NCBI GenBank assembly: GCA_913058265.1
Contig: CAJXPQ010000008.1
Span: 1 to 64,000 of the forward strand
From: an uncultured Oligoflexia bacterium
GTDB taxonomy: Bacteria; Bdellovibrionota; Bacteriovoracia; Bacteriovoracales; Bacteriovoracaceae
DNA length: 64,000 bases
Reading direction: 5' to 3'
The notes under the pieces are model-generated. The model ran no database searches, was not told where the DNA came from, and saw only the letters and a program-made list of their open reading frames with translations. Position numbers and translations under genes: made by a program. Positions within the stretch are counted from its first letter, which is position 1. Every line of letters starts with the position of its first letter. Below are positions 20,970 through 30,556 of the stretch, piece by piece.

Positions 20970-22736
20970 GTGTTTAGGGAGGAACAACTGGAGCAGTTAA
21001 CGACACCAGAAATTAAAAGTAATGACACAGTCTTTCCTGGAGAAAGCTTTTTCTTCTACTGGCGAACTTCTCCGTCTCTTTGGGAGGCCAAGCTTCGTGA
21101 ATACAAAGGTGCTCTCCCAATTATCGTGCCTATCAACTGGTCTCTTCATTCTGATCATGTCGACCAATTTGATTTCGGTCAAAATAAACCAGAAACAGAC
21201 CTAAAAAGACTTGAAGAGGCTGCAAAAGCCGTTGGCCAGGAAATTGTTTTTGCTGTTCAAACAGCTCCGGCACCTTTTCTTTCTAACGGAGGTCTTCCTT
21301 CTTATCTTGCAAGAAATCTTTCTTTGGATAAAAATGGGGTCGCTATTGCAGTTCTGGACGATAATTATCAAGTCAACCGAATTTATAGCTTCTATGACCC
21401 AAGAATTTTTCAAGCCTATCGAAAATATGTATGGAACTTAGGCCAGTACATTTCTCAGACCGGAATTTCCTCACCAGTCCATGGGATCGAATGCTTTCGA
21501 ATCGAGGATGATCATATGATTTCCTTTTTTAAAGATCATTCTCAGGTTTTTGATGGTGGCTTTAATCGGTATATAAAGCAATTACAAGACAATGAGCCCG
21601 ATAAAATAGAAAAGCTAATAGGTAAGCCTAGCTATGAAAACGATCTCAAGCTTGATTACTCAAAGCTTATTGGTGGACTTTATATAGAGGCCTTGAGTGA
21701 GGCAATCTCAGGTAATTATGGTGATAATATTGAAGTATGTCTATTGGGCGCAAGTTCTGGCGACATCTTTAAAAGAAGTAACGAGATGTGGGAGAGTGAA
21801 GAGAATTATTACGATCCTATCTTTAAAAGTATTATTAACGGTTTAATTCCTTGTTCAGCACTTCTTAATCCAAAGTTAAAAGAGAATGCACTTGGGCGCG
21901 CCTTAAAAGACATAGTCACAACACCACTTATTAGGAATTTTATAAAAAATGAGTATTACTCAGATGATTCATCTCTTAGTTTTTCCCCTCTTTCTTTTTT
22001 TGAATTTGTTGACGGTGGTGAGGGACACTTTAGTTTCGAGGATATGATTGATAACTCCGGGCTTAAGTACTTTTTTGAACAGAAATTTCCAACAGCTTAT
22101 AAAATAAAAAGAAAGTTCAGCTTTGACTTTGATGACCTTGATGAGAGAAGAATTACTTTCTTCTTTGGAGCAAGATTGGACCTAGAGAAGTTTCATCATG
22201 TCTTAAAGCTTTTTATGCACGGTCAAAGAATTTTTCTAGATACAAATGGTTTAGATCAAAAGCTTCTAGACAAACTCGAAGCTTTTTATATGGAGAATAG
22301 TTTAGAGTTAGAGCGAATTAACTATATTTCTCCAGTTACCAAAGCGGCCCTTGGTGAAGGGCTAATTGTCACTTATAACAGTGAGAAGTTAAGGGGTGCA
22401 TCTCTTGTTAAGCGTTCTGGATTTTGGGATACGATGATTGACTACCTAGATGTAAAGCATCCTAGCATTCAGATTGATCAAGGAATTTTTTACTACCTTA
22501 AGACAAGACCATCAAATACATATGAGCTAAACTATGAGGAGATAAGAAGATTCTCTTTTTATAATCCTACTAGTTACAAGAAAAAAGCTCATATTGTATC
22601 TTCTCAGAACTTTGCCTTTATAAGATATATAGATATGAATAGGGCCGAAGTAAACTCGACTCCAATTGGAATTGATATAATGCTACTACCTGGTGGCTCA
22701 GTGTCTCTTGATTTTGGCTTCTTTGAGGATAATTAA
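20970..22736 (+). CDS. Glycoside-hydrolase-like (GH35/GH42-type TIM barrel) protein
   Basis: 588 residues, no signal peptide. The N-terminal third resembles the start of beta-galactosidase-type barrels: PIIVPINWSLHSDHVDQFDF, a DLKRLEEAAKAVGQEIVFAV helix-strand pair, and PAPFLSNGGLPSYLARN. The catalytic glutamates are not certain; IEALSEAISG is one candidate region. Start is uncertain: GTG 20970 has no ribosome site, while AGGGAGG lies inside the frame with a CTG at 20988 at suitable spacing and no other usable start nearby. The next gene overlaps the stop by one base. Substrate unknown; assignment to this fold is by pattern only. Confidence 0.6.
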   Translation: MFREEQLEQLTTPEIKSNDTVFPGESFFFYWRTSPSLWEAKLREYKGALPIIVPINWSLHSDHVDQFDFGQNKPETDLKRLEEAAKAVGQEIVFAVQTAPAPFLSNGGLPSYLARNLSLDKNGVAIAVLDDNYQVNRIYSFYDPRIFQAYRKYVWNLGQYISQTGISSPVHGIECFRIEDDHMISFFKDHSQVFDGGFNRYIKQLQDNEPDKIEKLIGKPSYENDLKLDYSKLIGGLYIEALSEAISGNYGDNIEVCLLGASSGDIFKRSNEMWESEENYYDPIFKSIINGLIPCSALLNPKLKENALGRALKDIVTTPLIRNFIKNEYYSDDSSLSFSPLSFFEFVDGGEGHFSFEDMIDNSGLKYFFEQKFPTAYKIKRKFSFDFDDLDERRITFFFGARLDLEKFHHVLKLFMHGQRIFLDTNGLDQKLLDKLEAFYMENSLELERINYISPVTKAALGEGLIVTYNSEKLRGASLVKRSGFWDTMIDYLDVKHPSIQIDQGIFYYLKTRPSNTYELNYEEIRRFSFYNPTSYKKKAHIVSSQNFAFIRYIDMNRAEVNSTPIGIDIMLLPGGSVSLDFGFFEDN

Positions 22737-23128
22737 TGAATAAGCGAGATATATTATACCTTCTTTATAAGTTTTCAGCAGGTCAGAAACAAGAGTTCGG
22801 TCAACTAGATGCCACTTATAAGATTATTTACTTATTTAATCATAACGGGCCTCTTGAGACTTCCGAACTTTCAAAGGTTAGGCGTGAGGATCGGGGAGAC
22901 GGTGAACGTTTAGAGTTTCATTCAAAAGAGCACCTTATGACTTTTGCACAGTCTGTAATGGAGCAAAATAACTATTCAGCAGTAAACCTCTTAACTGCTA
23001 CTGATTATAATATCGGCATTGAATCCTGTCATGACTTAGAATCATTGAGGGATATCTTTAATAAGTACGGAACAAATATCGAGAATTCTAGGCCCTCTGG
23101 TGGCTCTATTTTAGGTCGATTCTTCTAA
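22736..23128 (+). CDS. Hypothetical protein coupled to the glycosidase-like gene
   Basis: 130 residues, soluble, no recognised motif. The ATG shares one base with the stop of the previous gene (TAATG), so it is translationally coupled and probably works with it. A Gly/Ser tail (RPSGGSILGRFF) closes the protein. Confidence 0.7.
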   Translation: MNKRDILYLLYKFSAGQKQEFGQLDATYKIIYLFNHNGPLETSELSKVRREDRGDGERLEFHSKEHLMTFAQSVMEQNNYSAVNLLTATDYNIGIESCHDLESLRDIFNKYGTNIENSRPSGGSILGRFF

Positions 23129-23218
23129 AATATGTATTTTTTACATGCATTAGGTATATTTCTATGTACTCGATGCACTGCATGATACCTTCTTTAAATA
23201 ACTATATAAGGAGTTAAA

Positions 23219-23431
23219 ATGAAAACAAAGTACTTAAACTTACAATTTAAGCAATTTGCTCTAGCGTCTGTATTTGTAACTGTTGCAGCTTTAGGGCTCA
23301 CAGTAACTAATAGCTTTAACTCTGCCCATATAGCTAAGCTTGAAGCTGACCAAACCTCTCCTTCCATTAAAAAACTAGTTGATGGTAAAGAAGCGGTTAA
23401 GAAGAAAGACACTTTTTACGCAGCTAACTAA
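23219..23431 (+). CDS. Small single-span membrane or secreted protein
   Basis: 70 residues. A hydrophobic stretch (about residues 13-31, FALASVFVTVAALGLTV) is followed by a Lys-rich hydrophilic tail. AAGGAG lies 6 bases before the ATG, which supports translation. Function unknown. Confidence 0.65.
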   Translation: MKTKYLNLQFKQFALASVFVTVAALGLTVTNSFNSAHIAKLEADQTSPSIKKLVDGKEAVKKKDTFYAAN

Positions 23432-23469
23432 GTTTTCTGTTGTCAGTCTTTGAAAAGAGCTCTATTTAA

Positions 23470-24567
23470 ATGCAAATGAAAAATAACTTACTAGATTACA
23501 CGATGGAAGAATTGCAAGATGTGCTTGTTGCTGAAGGCTATTCTAAATTCTCGGCCAAGCAAATCTTTGACTGGATCTATAAGAAGAAAGACCTAAATTT
23601 CGATAATTGGTCTAATATTTCAAAAAAATTAAAAGTACATCTCGATGAATTCTATGAAATCACACTTCCAGAGGTTGTCTGGAGTGGACTTTCAAAAGAT
23701 GGAACTCGTAAATTCTTATTAAAACTAAGTGATAATGAAACAATTGAATCGGTACTTATTCCTGCTAGGGATAGGTTAACTCAATGTGTTTCATCCCAGG
23801 TTGGCTGTGCTATCGGTTGTACATTTTGTCATACTGGAACTCAGGGACTTAAAAGAAACCTTACGCCCGCTGAGATCACGGGCCAGTATTTAAAGCTAAC
23901 TTTATGGCTTGCAGAGAATGTACACGTGGAAGAAAGAATAACGAATATTGTATATATGGGGCAGGGTGAACCTCTCCATAACTTTAATAACGTAAAAAAA
24001 GCGACAATCAATTTCTTAGATGACCATGCTTTTGGACTGGGCCAGAGAAGAATTACTCTTTCGACATCAGGACTTGTTCCGAAAATTAAAATGCTTCATG
24101 ACTTTCCGCCAATAAATATTGCGATCTCACTTCACTCTTCTAATAATGATACTCGTACAGAGTTAATGCCAATAAATAAAGCTTATGACCTAGAGAGACT
24201 ATTTGAAGCCATTAAAACGATACCTCTTAAAGCTCACAGACGTATCACTTATGAGTACTTACTTATTGATGGAGTAAATGATCAGCAAAGTGACCTCGAT
24301 GGTCTTTGTGAATTGTTGAATAGGCGAGAATCAAAAATTAATATTATCCCTTTTAATGAGTATCCTGGTAGCGAATATAAAAAACCTAAAAAAGATGTGA
24401 CTATTTGGTTTATGAATGAATTAAATAGAAGGGGTTATACTTGTACTGTTCGGCAGGCTAAAGGAGACGATATCCTAGCTGCCTGTGGCCAACTCAAAAC
24501 TGAGTACGACAAGATAAATCTCTGGAAGCCTGAAGAAGAAAAATCTGAAAGACTAAGACTTTTCTGA
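23470..24567 (+). CDS. rlmN: 23S rRNA/tRNA (adenine-C2)-methyltransferase, radical SAM
   Basis: 365 residues. It methylates A2503 of 23S rRNA and A37 of some tRNAs. The radical-SAM cluster motif CxxxCxxC is Cys113, 117 and 120 in CAIGCTFC. The N-terminal helical domain is present (FSAKQIFDWIYKK), as are NIVYMGQGEPLHN, RRITLSTSGLVPKI and a C-terminal Cys in LAACGQL as the second methyl-carrying cysteine. Two ATGs (23470, 23476) are close together and the true one is unclear. Its end overlaps the convergent membrane-protein gene by 15 bases. Confidence 0.96.
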   Translation: MQMKNNLLDYTMEELQDVLVAEGYSKFSAKQIFDWIYKKKDLNFDNWSNISKKLKVHLDEFYEITLPEVVWSGLSKDGTRKFLLKLSDNETIESVLIPARDRLTQCVSSQVGCAIGCTFCHTGTQGLKRNLTPAEITGQYLKLTLWLAENVHVEERITNIVYMGQGEPLHNFNNVKKATINFLDDHAFGLGQRRITLSTSGLVPKIKMLHDFPPINIAISLHSSNNDTRTELMPINKAYDLERLFEAIKTIPLKAHRRITYEYLLIDGVNDQQSDLDGLCELLNRRESKINIIPFNEYPGSEYKKPKKDVTIWFMNELNRRGYTCTVRQAKGDDILAACGQLKTEYDKINLWKPEEEKSERLRLF

Positions 24568-25776
24568 TCCATTTATAATTCTAAATAGGGTTTCTTCAGA
24601 TAAGCCTTCAACTTTTGTACCATCCGGTGCAGTTACATGAAAAACTTTCTCACCACCTACGACTTGCCTCTCCTCAATAAATGCAGGAGGAAGATCTTCT
24701 AAGTCCTCTTGAATTGATTCACTATGAATTGGATAGAGGTTACTTTCATCTTCAATTTCATCTTCAAATTGAGAATGGCTAAGCTCTTGGATGACCTCAT
24801 CAACAGATTCATCGAAGTCTTGATGGTTTTCTTCATGTCCGAAAGTATCATCAAGAAAGTCATTTATTCCGTTTGCCATACTTAAACCTGGATCAGCAAA
24901 CCTTGGTCTCAAACGGATATTATGGTTTCCTTGAATAATCTGAACCATATCCCTTGAAAATCCATAGCTGACACCGTCAACAGATTTAATAATACTACGT
25001 GAGATCACTATATAGCCAAGTATGTTAAAAGTGATCGCCACTGTGTGAACATTTGATAATAAAGACTGTTGAGCACCAATAAAACTAGTCACAATCAAAT
25101 TCATGTCAATGACACTGGTACCATTGGTGATTATGGATTGATATAATTCTGTCGTAAACGTGTAGAGTAAAAAATTAGTTATGATACAAATGATTCCAAT
25201 AACCAGTAGATACTGAGTTAAAAAAACCTTATCTAAACGTGGTGTATCTAGACTTTCAATATTTGCTGGTAATTTTATCTTTGGTCTTTTTCCATTTTTA
25301 ACCACAAGCTGCATATACTTAAAAAAGATACGGCTTACCTGGTAAACAAGTTTATTTTTATTTAAACCCTGAACTTCAAGCTCTTGGTCATAATCTTCTA
25401 TCATAGCTTCAGAGAAATCTTTTATTTGATCGAACGCTCTTAGTGCTAACCAACTTATAACTAAGCCAATCATAAAAGTTAAGCAGAGGACTATTCCTGT
25501 ATATATAATATAGTCACTAATACCTGAAAAAATAATATTATAAAAATCTTCTTTAAAACCTTGTCCTGATTCAAATCCATTGGCCACAAAGAAGTTAAAA
25601 TTTAACTCCATAATAGTCCATAAAGAAAATCCTACAATACAAAAAGAAAGAAAAGGTATAAGAGTTATTTTTGTTGCAGTTAGAATGAAGTACTTTGAAT
25701 CTGACGATTTAAAAGCATCATTTGCAAAGTCAGGTTTAAAGCTTAGTATTTTATCTTTTAGGTTTTCAATATTCAT
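24553..25776 (-). CDS. Multi-pass membrane protein, HAMP-like linker, unknown function
   Basis: 407 residues. Four membrane segments are visible (about residues 35-55, 95-120, 190-215 and 245-270), with LALRAFDQIKDFSEAMIEDY after the second and NHNIRLRPRFADPGLSMANG after the last, which resemble HAMP-type linkers. The last 100 residues are acidic and end in a folded-looking VFHVTAPDGTKVEG segment. There is no kinase or methyl-accepting signature. It follows the small secreted-protein gene by 8 bases and overlaps rlmN by 15 bases tail to tail. Confidence 0.72.
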   Translation of the reverse strand: MNIENLKDKILSFKPDFANDAFKSSDSKYFILTATKITLIPFLSFCIVGFSLWTIMELNFNFFVANGFESGQGFKEDFYNIIFSGISDYIIYTGIVLCLTFMIGLVISWLALRAFDQIKDFSEAMIEDYDQELEVQGLNKNKLVYQVSRIFFKYMQLVVKNGKRPKIKLPANIESLDTPRLDKVFLTQYLLVIGIICIITNFLLYTFTTELYQSIITNGTSVIDMNLIVTSFIGAQQSLLSNVHTVAITFNILGYIVISRSIIKSVDGVSYGFSRDMVQIIQGNHNIRLRPRFADPGLSMANGINDFLDDTFGHEENHQDFDESVDEVIQELSHSQFEDEIEDESNLYPIHSESIQEDLEDLPPAFIEERQVVGGEKVFHVTAPDGTKVEGLSEETLFRIINGSEKS

Positions 25777-25784
25777 ACTCTTCC

Positions 25785-26030
25785 TTAATATTCCCAGTAT
25801 TGAATTGTTGGAGAATTCGTCTCGATATCCGAAGCAACATCTCTGTCAGCCTCAATAGTTCCTGGTTCATCTTTACTATCATCACTTGCGACATCTCTAT
25901 TTATTTCAACAGCCTCTTCAAATTTGAAGCTTAAGTCTTGATCAAGTGAGCTAGCATCGTAAACTTCAACCTTTGCATATGTGACATGTGTCAGTAATAA
26001 ACAAAAAGTAAGAATTAAAAATTTTTTCAT
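25785..26030 (-). CDS. Small secreted acidic protein with an RDVASD repeat
   Basis: 81 residues with a Sec signal (MKKFLILTFCLLLTHVTYA). The mature part is acidic and contains the repeat NRDVASD / DRDVASD 17 residues apart. It lies 8 bases upstream of the membrane-protein gene and probably forms an operon with it. No known family. Confidence 0.68.
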   Translation of the reverse strand: MKKFLILTFCLLLTHVTYAKVEVYDASSLDQDLSFKFEEAVEINRDVASDDSKDEPGTIEADRDVASDIETNSPTIQYWEY

Positions 26031-26257
26031 CTTTTCTCCGCCTTTATAACCCTGCCATTAACAAGGTTCTTTTTAACTTATCGGAGAAATAATTTTGATC
26101 TTTATAGATGCTTATTAAAAAAACATAATTGGTTGACTGTTTTAGGCAGACATTATTAACTGAGTATTATCGTTTTAAAAAGAGTTTACTTCTAATTTCA
26201 CAATCCTTGTCTATAATAAGTATTGAAAAGTTTATGAATATAAATCAGGAGTTATAA

Positions 26258-27175
26258 GTGTCTAATCAGAAGTCTAAAAGTATTGTGGGTATATTTATAC
26301 TAATTACCTTGCTCTTTATTATCTTTCTTGTTTTTGCTTTTTATACAGTTCAAAACCTAAAGGGAAGTGATGTTATACAGAGTTCAACAAAAGCTCCTAT
26401 TGGAGTTGTAGAAGTTGATGGCGTAATAATGGATTCCAAAAAGACAATTCGTAAATTATTAAAAGCAGAGAAGGATGATAAAATAAAGGCCATCATTGTT
26501 AGGGTTAATTCTCCAGGTGGTGCAGTTGGACCAACTCAAGAAATTTATGAAGAAATCAGAAGAATCGACAAAAAGAAGCCTGTTTATGCAAGCTTTGGAA
26601 CTGTTGCCGCTTCAGGTGGATATTATATTGGAGCTGCTTGTAGAAAAATATATACAAATGCTGGGGCAATGACGGGATCAATTGGAGTCATAATGAACTT
26701 CATGAATTTCTCTAAATTGTATGATTTCGCAAAAGTGAAATCTGAAACAGTGAAGTCCGGAAAGTATAAAGATATTGGAAATGCAGCGAGAGATATGACA
26801 GACGAAGAAAGGCTTCTTCTTACTGAAATGACTGAAAGTGTTCACGAACAATTCATTATGGATATATTCAAAGTTAGGGAGAGTGTTCTTGTAGATGGCC
26901 TTGAGGGCCTGAAGCGATATGCTCAAGGACAAATCTTTTCAGGGCAAGAAGCTAAGGATAGAGGTCTTGTGGACGAAATTGCTGGTCTTTGGGAATCAGG
27001 ACGACGAATACATGCAGAATTAAAGCTTAAAGGTGATTTTGATTTAAAATTCATCAAGATTAAAAAAGATAAAATAAGCTTTGCAGATATTGTTGGTGAT
27101 ATGCAAGAAGTAATTAAAGATATTCGATATAGTGTTAAGGGACAATCGAGTCCAATGTTTCTTTTCCAAAAATAG
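26258..27175 (+). CDS. sppA: Signal peptide peptidase SppA (short form)
   Basis: 305 residues, the single-domain form. One N-terminal membrane anchor (about 9-31). Ser/Lys-dyad protease of the S49 family that digests cleaved signal peptides: VNSPGGAVGPTQEIYEEIRR, the nucleophile serine in AASGGYYIGAACRKI, and AMTGSIGVI; the general-base Lys would be in SGKYKDIG. GTG start with CAGGAG 5 bases ahead. lapB follows after 20 bases. Confidence 0.93.
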   Translation: MSNQKSKSIVGIFILITLLFIIFLVFAFYTVQNLKGSDVIQSSTKAPIGVVEVDGVIMDSKKTIRKLLKAEKDDKIKAIIVRVNSPGGAVGPTQEIYEEIRRIDKKKPVYASFGTVAASGGYYIGAACRKIYTNAGAMTGSIGVIMNFMNFSKLYDFAKVKSETVKSGKYKDIGNAARDMTDEERLLLTEMTESVHEQFIMDIFKVRESVLVDGLEGLKRYAQGQIFSGQEAKDRGLVDEIAGLWESGRRIHAELKLKGDFDLKFIKIKKDKISFADIVGDMQEVIKDIRYSVKGQSSPMFLFQK

Positions 27176-27195
27176 AATTGATATAGGATATAAGA

Positions 27196-28425
27196 TTGGA
27201 TTTAATACTCGTACTTACATTTATAAAAGATCATCTATTGGCAGTTCTAGCAATTGTTTTAACTCTGATCTTCGTTTATCACTATATTATAGAAAAAGAG
27301 CACGGAGTAAAACTATCTAAAAAGTATCGTGATAGTATCTTTGAAACACAATCAAAAATTTTTCTAAATGCAACTCAGCACTTAATTCTAGGGCATAAGG
27401 ACTTAGCAATTAAGGAGTTTCTGAACGCTGTCGACCTTAATAGAGAGACGCTCGAAACTTATTTTGCCTTAGGAGGACTCTTTAGAAGTAATGGAGAAAT
27501 TGATAAGGCTATCAGCATTCATAGATCTTTGATTGCGAGAGAGAATATTAATGAGTCTGCACGCCTCAGAGCACTTAAAGAACTTGCTATCGACTTTGAT
27601 AAGGGTGGGTTCATTGATAAGGCGATTGAAACATATAAAGACGTCTTAAAGATCAATCGAGATCAAGACGAAGTCATACAATCTCTTTGCCGTATATATG
27701 AGAATACAGAAGATTGGGATCAGGCATATAATTACAGAATTATGTTATCAAAAGTGGGCCAGGAAAATCAGTCAGAAACTATTTCACACATTTTAGTTGA
27801 AAAAGCGAAAAGTCACTTCGAAGCAGGGAACTATGCTTCTTGTGCAGAAGATTTGGACGATGCATTTAGATTTGCACCGTCTGTCTCAGCAAAAATCTTA
27901 AGACTCAAATTATATTTAATACAAAATAAAATGGAAGATGCTAGCGGGTTGCTAATTGAACTTTTAAAAGCACACCCTATGTACACATCCTTTATTTTCG
28001 TATCCTTAGACGACACAAAAAATATCAAAGATAAAGAAAATTATGATTTAAAGCTTGAAGAGTTAAGAAAATATTTTCTTGATTTAAGGGATGATGAACT
28101 TAAGAGTTCCCCATCTGTAGTATTGTCACAAATTAGACTTCTAAAAACATATGACAGAAATGAAGAGGCATTTGCCTTACTTAATTCCTGGTTAGAAAAC
28201 TATGATAACAATAGTGATGTTTTAAAAATAGAATTCATAAAACTTTTAATAGACACAGGCAAAAATGAAGAAGCTCTAGGGCAAACGAAGAAACTCTTAG
28301 GTACTCTACATAAGTCACTCACAAGGCACTTTTGCTCACAGTGTGGATTTAATTCAGACGATATCTTTTGGCGTTGTCCTCAGTGTCATAAGTGGGAAAC
28401 TATTCAATTTCGGTGGAAGGTGTAA
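27196..28425 (+). CDS. lapB: LapB/YciM-like TPR protein with rubredoxin-type zinc ribbon
   Basis: 409 residues. One N-terminal membrane helix (AVLAIVLTLIFVYHYI), then TPR repeats (about 60-370) and a C-terminal four-cysteine zinc ribbon, CSQCGF...CPQCHKW. This is the architecture of LapB, which regulates LPS synthesis by controlling LpxC turnover. Start is TTG 27196 with AGGA 7 bases upstream. The stop shares one base with the next gene's ATG. Confidence 0.9.
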   Translation: MDLILVLTFIKDHLLAVLAIVLTLIFVYHYIIEKEHGVKLSKKYRDSIFETQSKIFLNATQHLILGHKDLAIKEFLNAVDLNRETLETYFALGGLFRSNGEIDKAISIHRSLIARENINESARLRALKELAIDFDKGGFIDKAIETYKDVLKINRDQDEVIQSLCRIYENTEDWDQAYNYRIMLSKVGQENQSETISHILVEKAKSHFEAGNYASCAEDLDDAFRFAPSVSAKILRLKLYLIQNKMEDASGLLIELLKAHPMYTSFIFVSLDDTKNIKDKENYDLKLEELRKYFLDLRDDELKSSPSVVLSQIRLLKTYDRNEEAFALLNSWLENYDNNSDVLKIEFIKLLIDTGKNEEALGQTKKLLGTLHKSLTRHFCSQCGFNSDDIFWRCPQCHKWETIQFRWKV

Positions 28426-28811
28426 TGAGATTATTATTACTACTTTCTATTTCTTTATTTCTATCCTTACCTTCCTATGGGCAAAAAACGATTGGTCGAA
28501 AGTATTTCAAGCCTTTCTTAGGACATCTGCATAAAAATCCATCAAAAGACTCTACTTCTCTTACAACGATTCAATGCTCTCACTCTGTTAAAGTGGTTGA
28601 GGAAAAGGGTGTCGTAGAGGGATGGGTTAAAGTTAGCGTCGGTGAAGACAAAGGGTACATACAATCAGTTCACCTTAGCTCAAAGAGACCAGATTGTTTA
28701 CAAGGAAAATATCCTAAGTTTTATAATAAGCTCGAACTGGATATAACTGAGATGTACTTTTGGGGACGACTCTATGATCACTATAACAGTGTAAAAACGA
28801 GAGTGAATTAA
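28425..28811 (+). CDS. Secreted SH3-like domain protein
   Basis: 128 residues. The signal peptide MRLLLLLSISLFLSLPSYG is followed by an SH3-like module: TTIQCSHSVKVVEEKG, EGWVKVSVGEDKGYIQS. Bacterial SH3-like domains often bind peptidoglycan. ATG 28425 shares one base with the lapB stop; an earlier in-frame ATG at 28392 lies inside lapB and would spoil the signal peptide. The stop shares one base with the next start. Confidence 0.82.
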   Translation: MRLLLLLSISLFLSLPSYGQKTIGRKYFKPFLGHLHKNPSKDSTSLTTIQCSHSVKVVEEKGVVEGWVKVSVGEDKGYIQSVHLSSKRPDCLQGKYPKFYNKLELDITEMYFWGRLYDHYNSVKTRVN

Positions 28812-29692
28812 TGAAAGAGCTGCTGCTTATAATGATTTTACTCAATACCTCTATAGCTGCTTTTTCTCAGAGCTCTGATAGTCTTACTCAGGAAGAAAAA
28901 GAGGAAAAGCTACTTGATTTTACCAATATCAAATCAGTTTTAAAGAATGATGGCCTTGCAAAGCAACGAGAAATTAAGAAGAAACTTGTCAAACAAATCA
29001 AAATAGAGAGGAAGCTAATCCAATCAGGAAGGTACCGCTATCCCTCAGAGCATGATTTTTGGAAAATGATGACTGAATTGTGGCTTGTTAAGAATGCTCA
29101 AGCTCTTCAGTGGGACTTTCCCAAGCCACAGTATGGTATCGCTGAAGCCCTGAGAGGATTGATGGAGAAGTTAGGTTACTATAATAAGGAGATTAAAGTT
29201 CTCATTATTAATACTCCGAATGTCGCACATATGGCATTACCCGGAGGTAAGAACGAATATATCTTTCTTCTATCACTTCCTTTTATGAGAACTCTAGATT
29301 TAACGAAAGTAGATTTATCCATATTACTCTTTGAAGATTTTTTAAGGGTCAAGAAAGGTCAATTTAAGGACCAAATAAATATTGATAAAAAATTATTGGG
29401 TAAAAGTTTTTCAGATGCTAATTTTAATAAATTTCTGGTTGGGGACACCTTAAAGAAATATTCTACTTTAGTATTTAAAAAAGGTTTTAATTTTCAGCAA
29501 CAATACGAAGTTACTAAAGAGATGAGTCAAACGTTGAAGGCTTTTCCTGCTATCTGGGGAGCTTACTATAGAGTGTTGACTAAAATTAATAGATTGATCA
29601 AAAATGATTTACTCTACAAAGATTATTTGAAGATATATCCATCTCCTGAATTGCAAATTCAATGGTTAAAACCTAAAAAAGAAGTTTTATGA
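28811..29692 (+). CDS. Secreted M48-metalloprotease-like protein lacking HExxH
   Basis: 293 residues with signal peptide (MKELLLIMILLNTSIAAFS). The middle segment matches the M48 pattern of a short strand, the Ala-Leu-Pro-Gly-Gly turn and the exposed loop (HMALPGGKNEYIFLLSLPFM). At the place of the zinc-binding helix it reads LSILLFEDFLRVKKG, so both histidines of HExxH are absent. It is therefore probably a non-catalytic relative, or a wholly different fold by coincidence. It overlaps its neighbours by 1 and 4 bases, so it is part of a tight operon. Confidence 0.6.
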   Translation: MKELLLIMILLNTSIAAFSQSSDSLTQEEKEEKLLDFTNIKSVLKNDGLAKQREIKKKLVKQIKIERKLIQSGRYRYPSEHDFWKMMTELWLVKNAQALQWDFPKPQYGIAEALRGLMEKLGYYNKEIKVLIINTPNVAHMALPGGKNEYIFLLSLPFMRTLDLTKVDLSILLFEDFLRVKKGQFKDQINIDKKLLGKSFSDANFNKFLVGDTLKKYSTLVFKKGFNFQQQYEVTKEMSQTLKAFPAIWGAYYRVLTKINRLIKNDLLYKDYLKIYPSPELQIQWLKPKKEVL

Positions 29693-30507
29693 TATTTACT
29701 AATTCAGACTCAAAGAGTCCCTTAGAGTATCGTAAGCTTTTCTTGTACTATCTCCTATTCAGTTTTATGTTTTTATTCTTACAGCTAATTTTGACCTCTG
29801 TCTTTACATTCTTTCATTTCTTACTTGAACACGATATGAATACAATTGAAAGTTGGCTTAGTCGGAATACTTGGGAGGTCCTTATCCTTTCTAAGTTTAT
29901 GTCATTTATTTTTACGATTAAAATTTTGAAACTAAATATATATGAAGACTTCAAAGTCTTTGAGTACTATCGAGATATATTAACAAGGCCTAGTCGTAAA
30001 ATCTGGGGAATGACCTTCTTTATCTTGTTTTTTATTTATATTCTAATCGAGCAATTCTCAGGTGGCGTTGATCAAAATCAGTTTCAGAATGGACTACTAT
30101 ACTCTTCCTATTTAGGATCAACTACATATTATCTTTTTGATATATTGCTAATTGTAACGATACAGCGATATTTTAACCTCGAAAAAATTAACTTAAAGCT
30201 CTACGGATCCTTACTTCTTGTCTTTCTCTTAAGTTCTAAGATAGCACTACCTTATATGAGTAAATTTATTGTGTTTATTATTATACACTTTATAGCTCTC
30301 TTATTTTTTGCAGCAAAGAAGAACTCTGGTGATGTTCTCGTGTACATCTTTCTTATCATAGGTCCTTTAAGCTCTGTTTTTGGCCTAGATATCGTTTGGG
30401 ATAACCTCTATTCTGTTTTTGCTTATGATAAGGCACTTCCTGTGACGGGAATCTTAGGAATCTGGTGTATTGCTATCGGGTATTATCAAATTTCCAGATC
30501 ACATTGA
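29689..30507 (+). CDS. Polytopic membrane protein, unknown function
   Basis: 272 residues with about seven hydrophobic spans (for example LFLYYLLFSFMFLFLQLIL, MTFFILFFIYILIE, FIVFIIIHFIALLFF). No transporter motif recognised. The start overlaps the M48-like gene by 4 bases (ATGA); tolQ follows after 49 bases. Location suggests an envelope role. Confidence 0.72.
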   Translation: MIFTNSDSKSPLEYRKLFLYYLLFSFMFLFLQLILTSVFTFFHFLLEHDMNTIESWLSRNTWEVLILSKFMSFIFTIKILKLNIYEDFKVFEYYRDILTRPSRKIWGMTFFILFFIYILIEQFSGGVDQNQFQNGLLYSSYLGSTTYYLFDILLIVTIQRYFNLEKINLKLYGSLLLVFLLSSKIALPYMSKFIVFIIIHFIALLFFAAKKNSGDVLVYIFLIIGPLSSVFGLDIVWDNLYSVFAYDKALPVTGILGIWCIAIGYYQISRSH

Positions 30508-30556
30508 CTTCATCTGTTAAGATTAAGATAATTACTTTTATCAAGGAGATGCAAGG

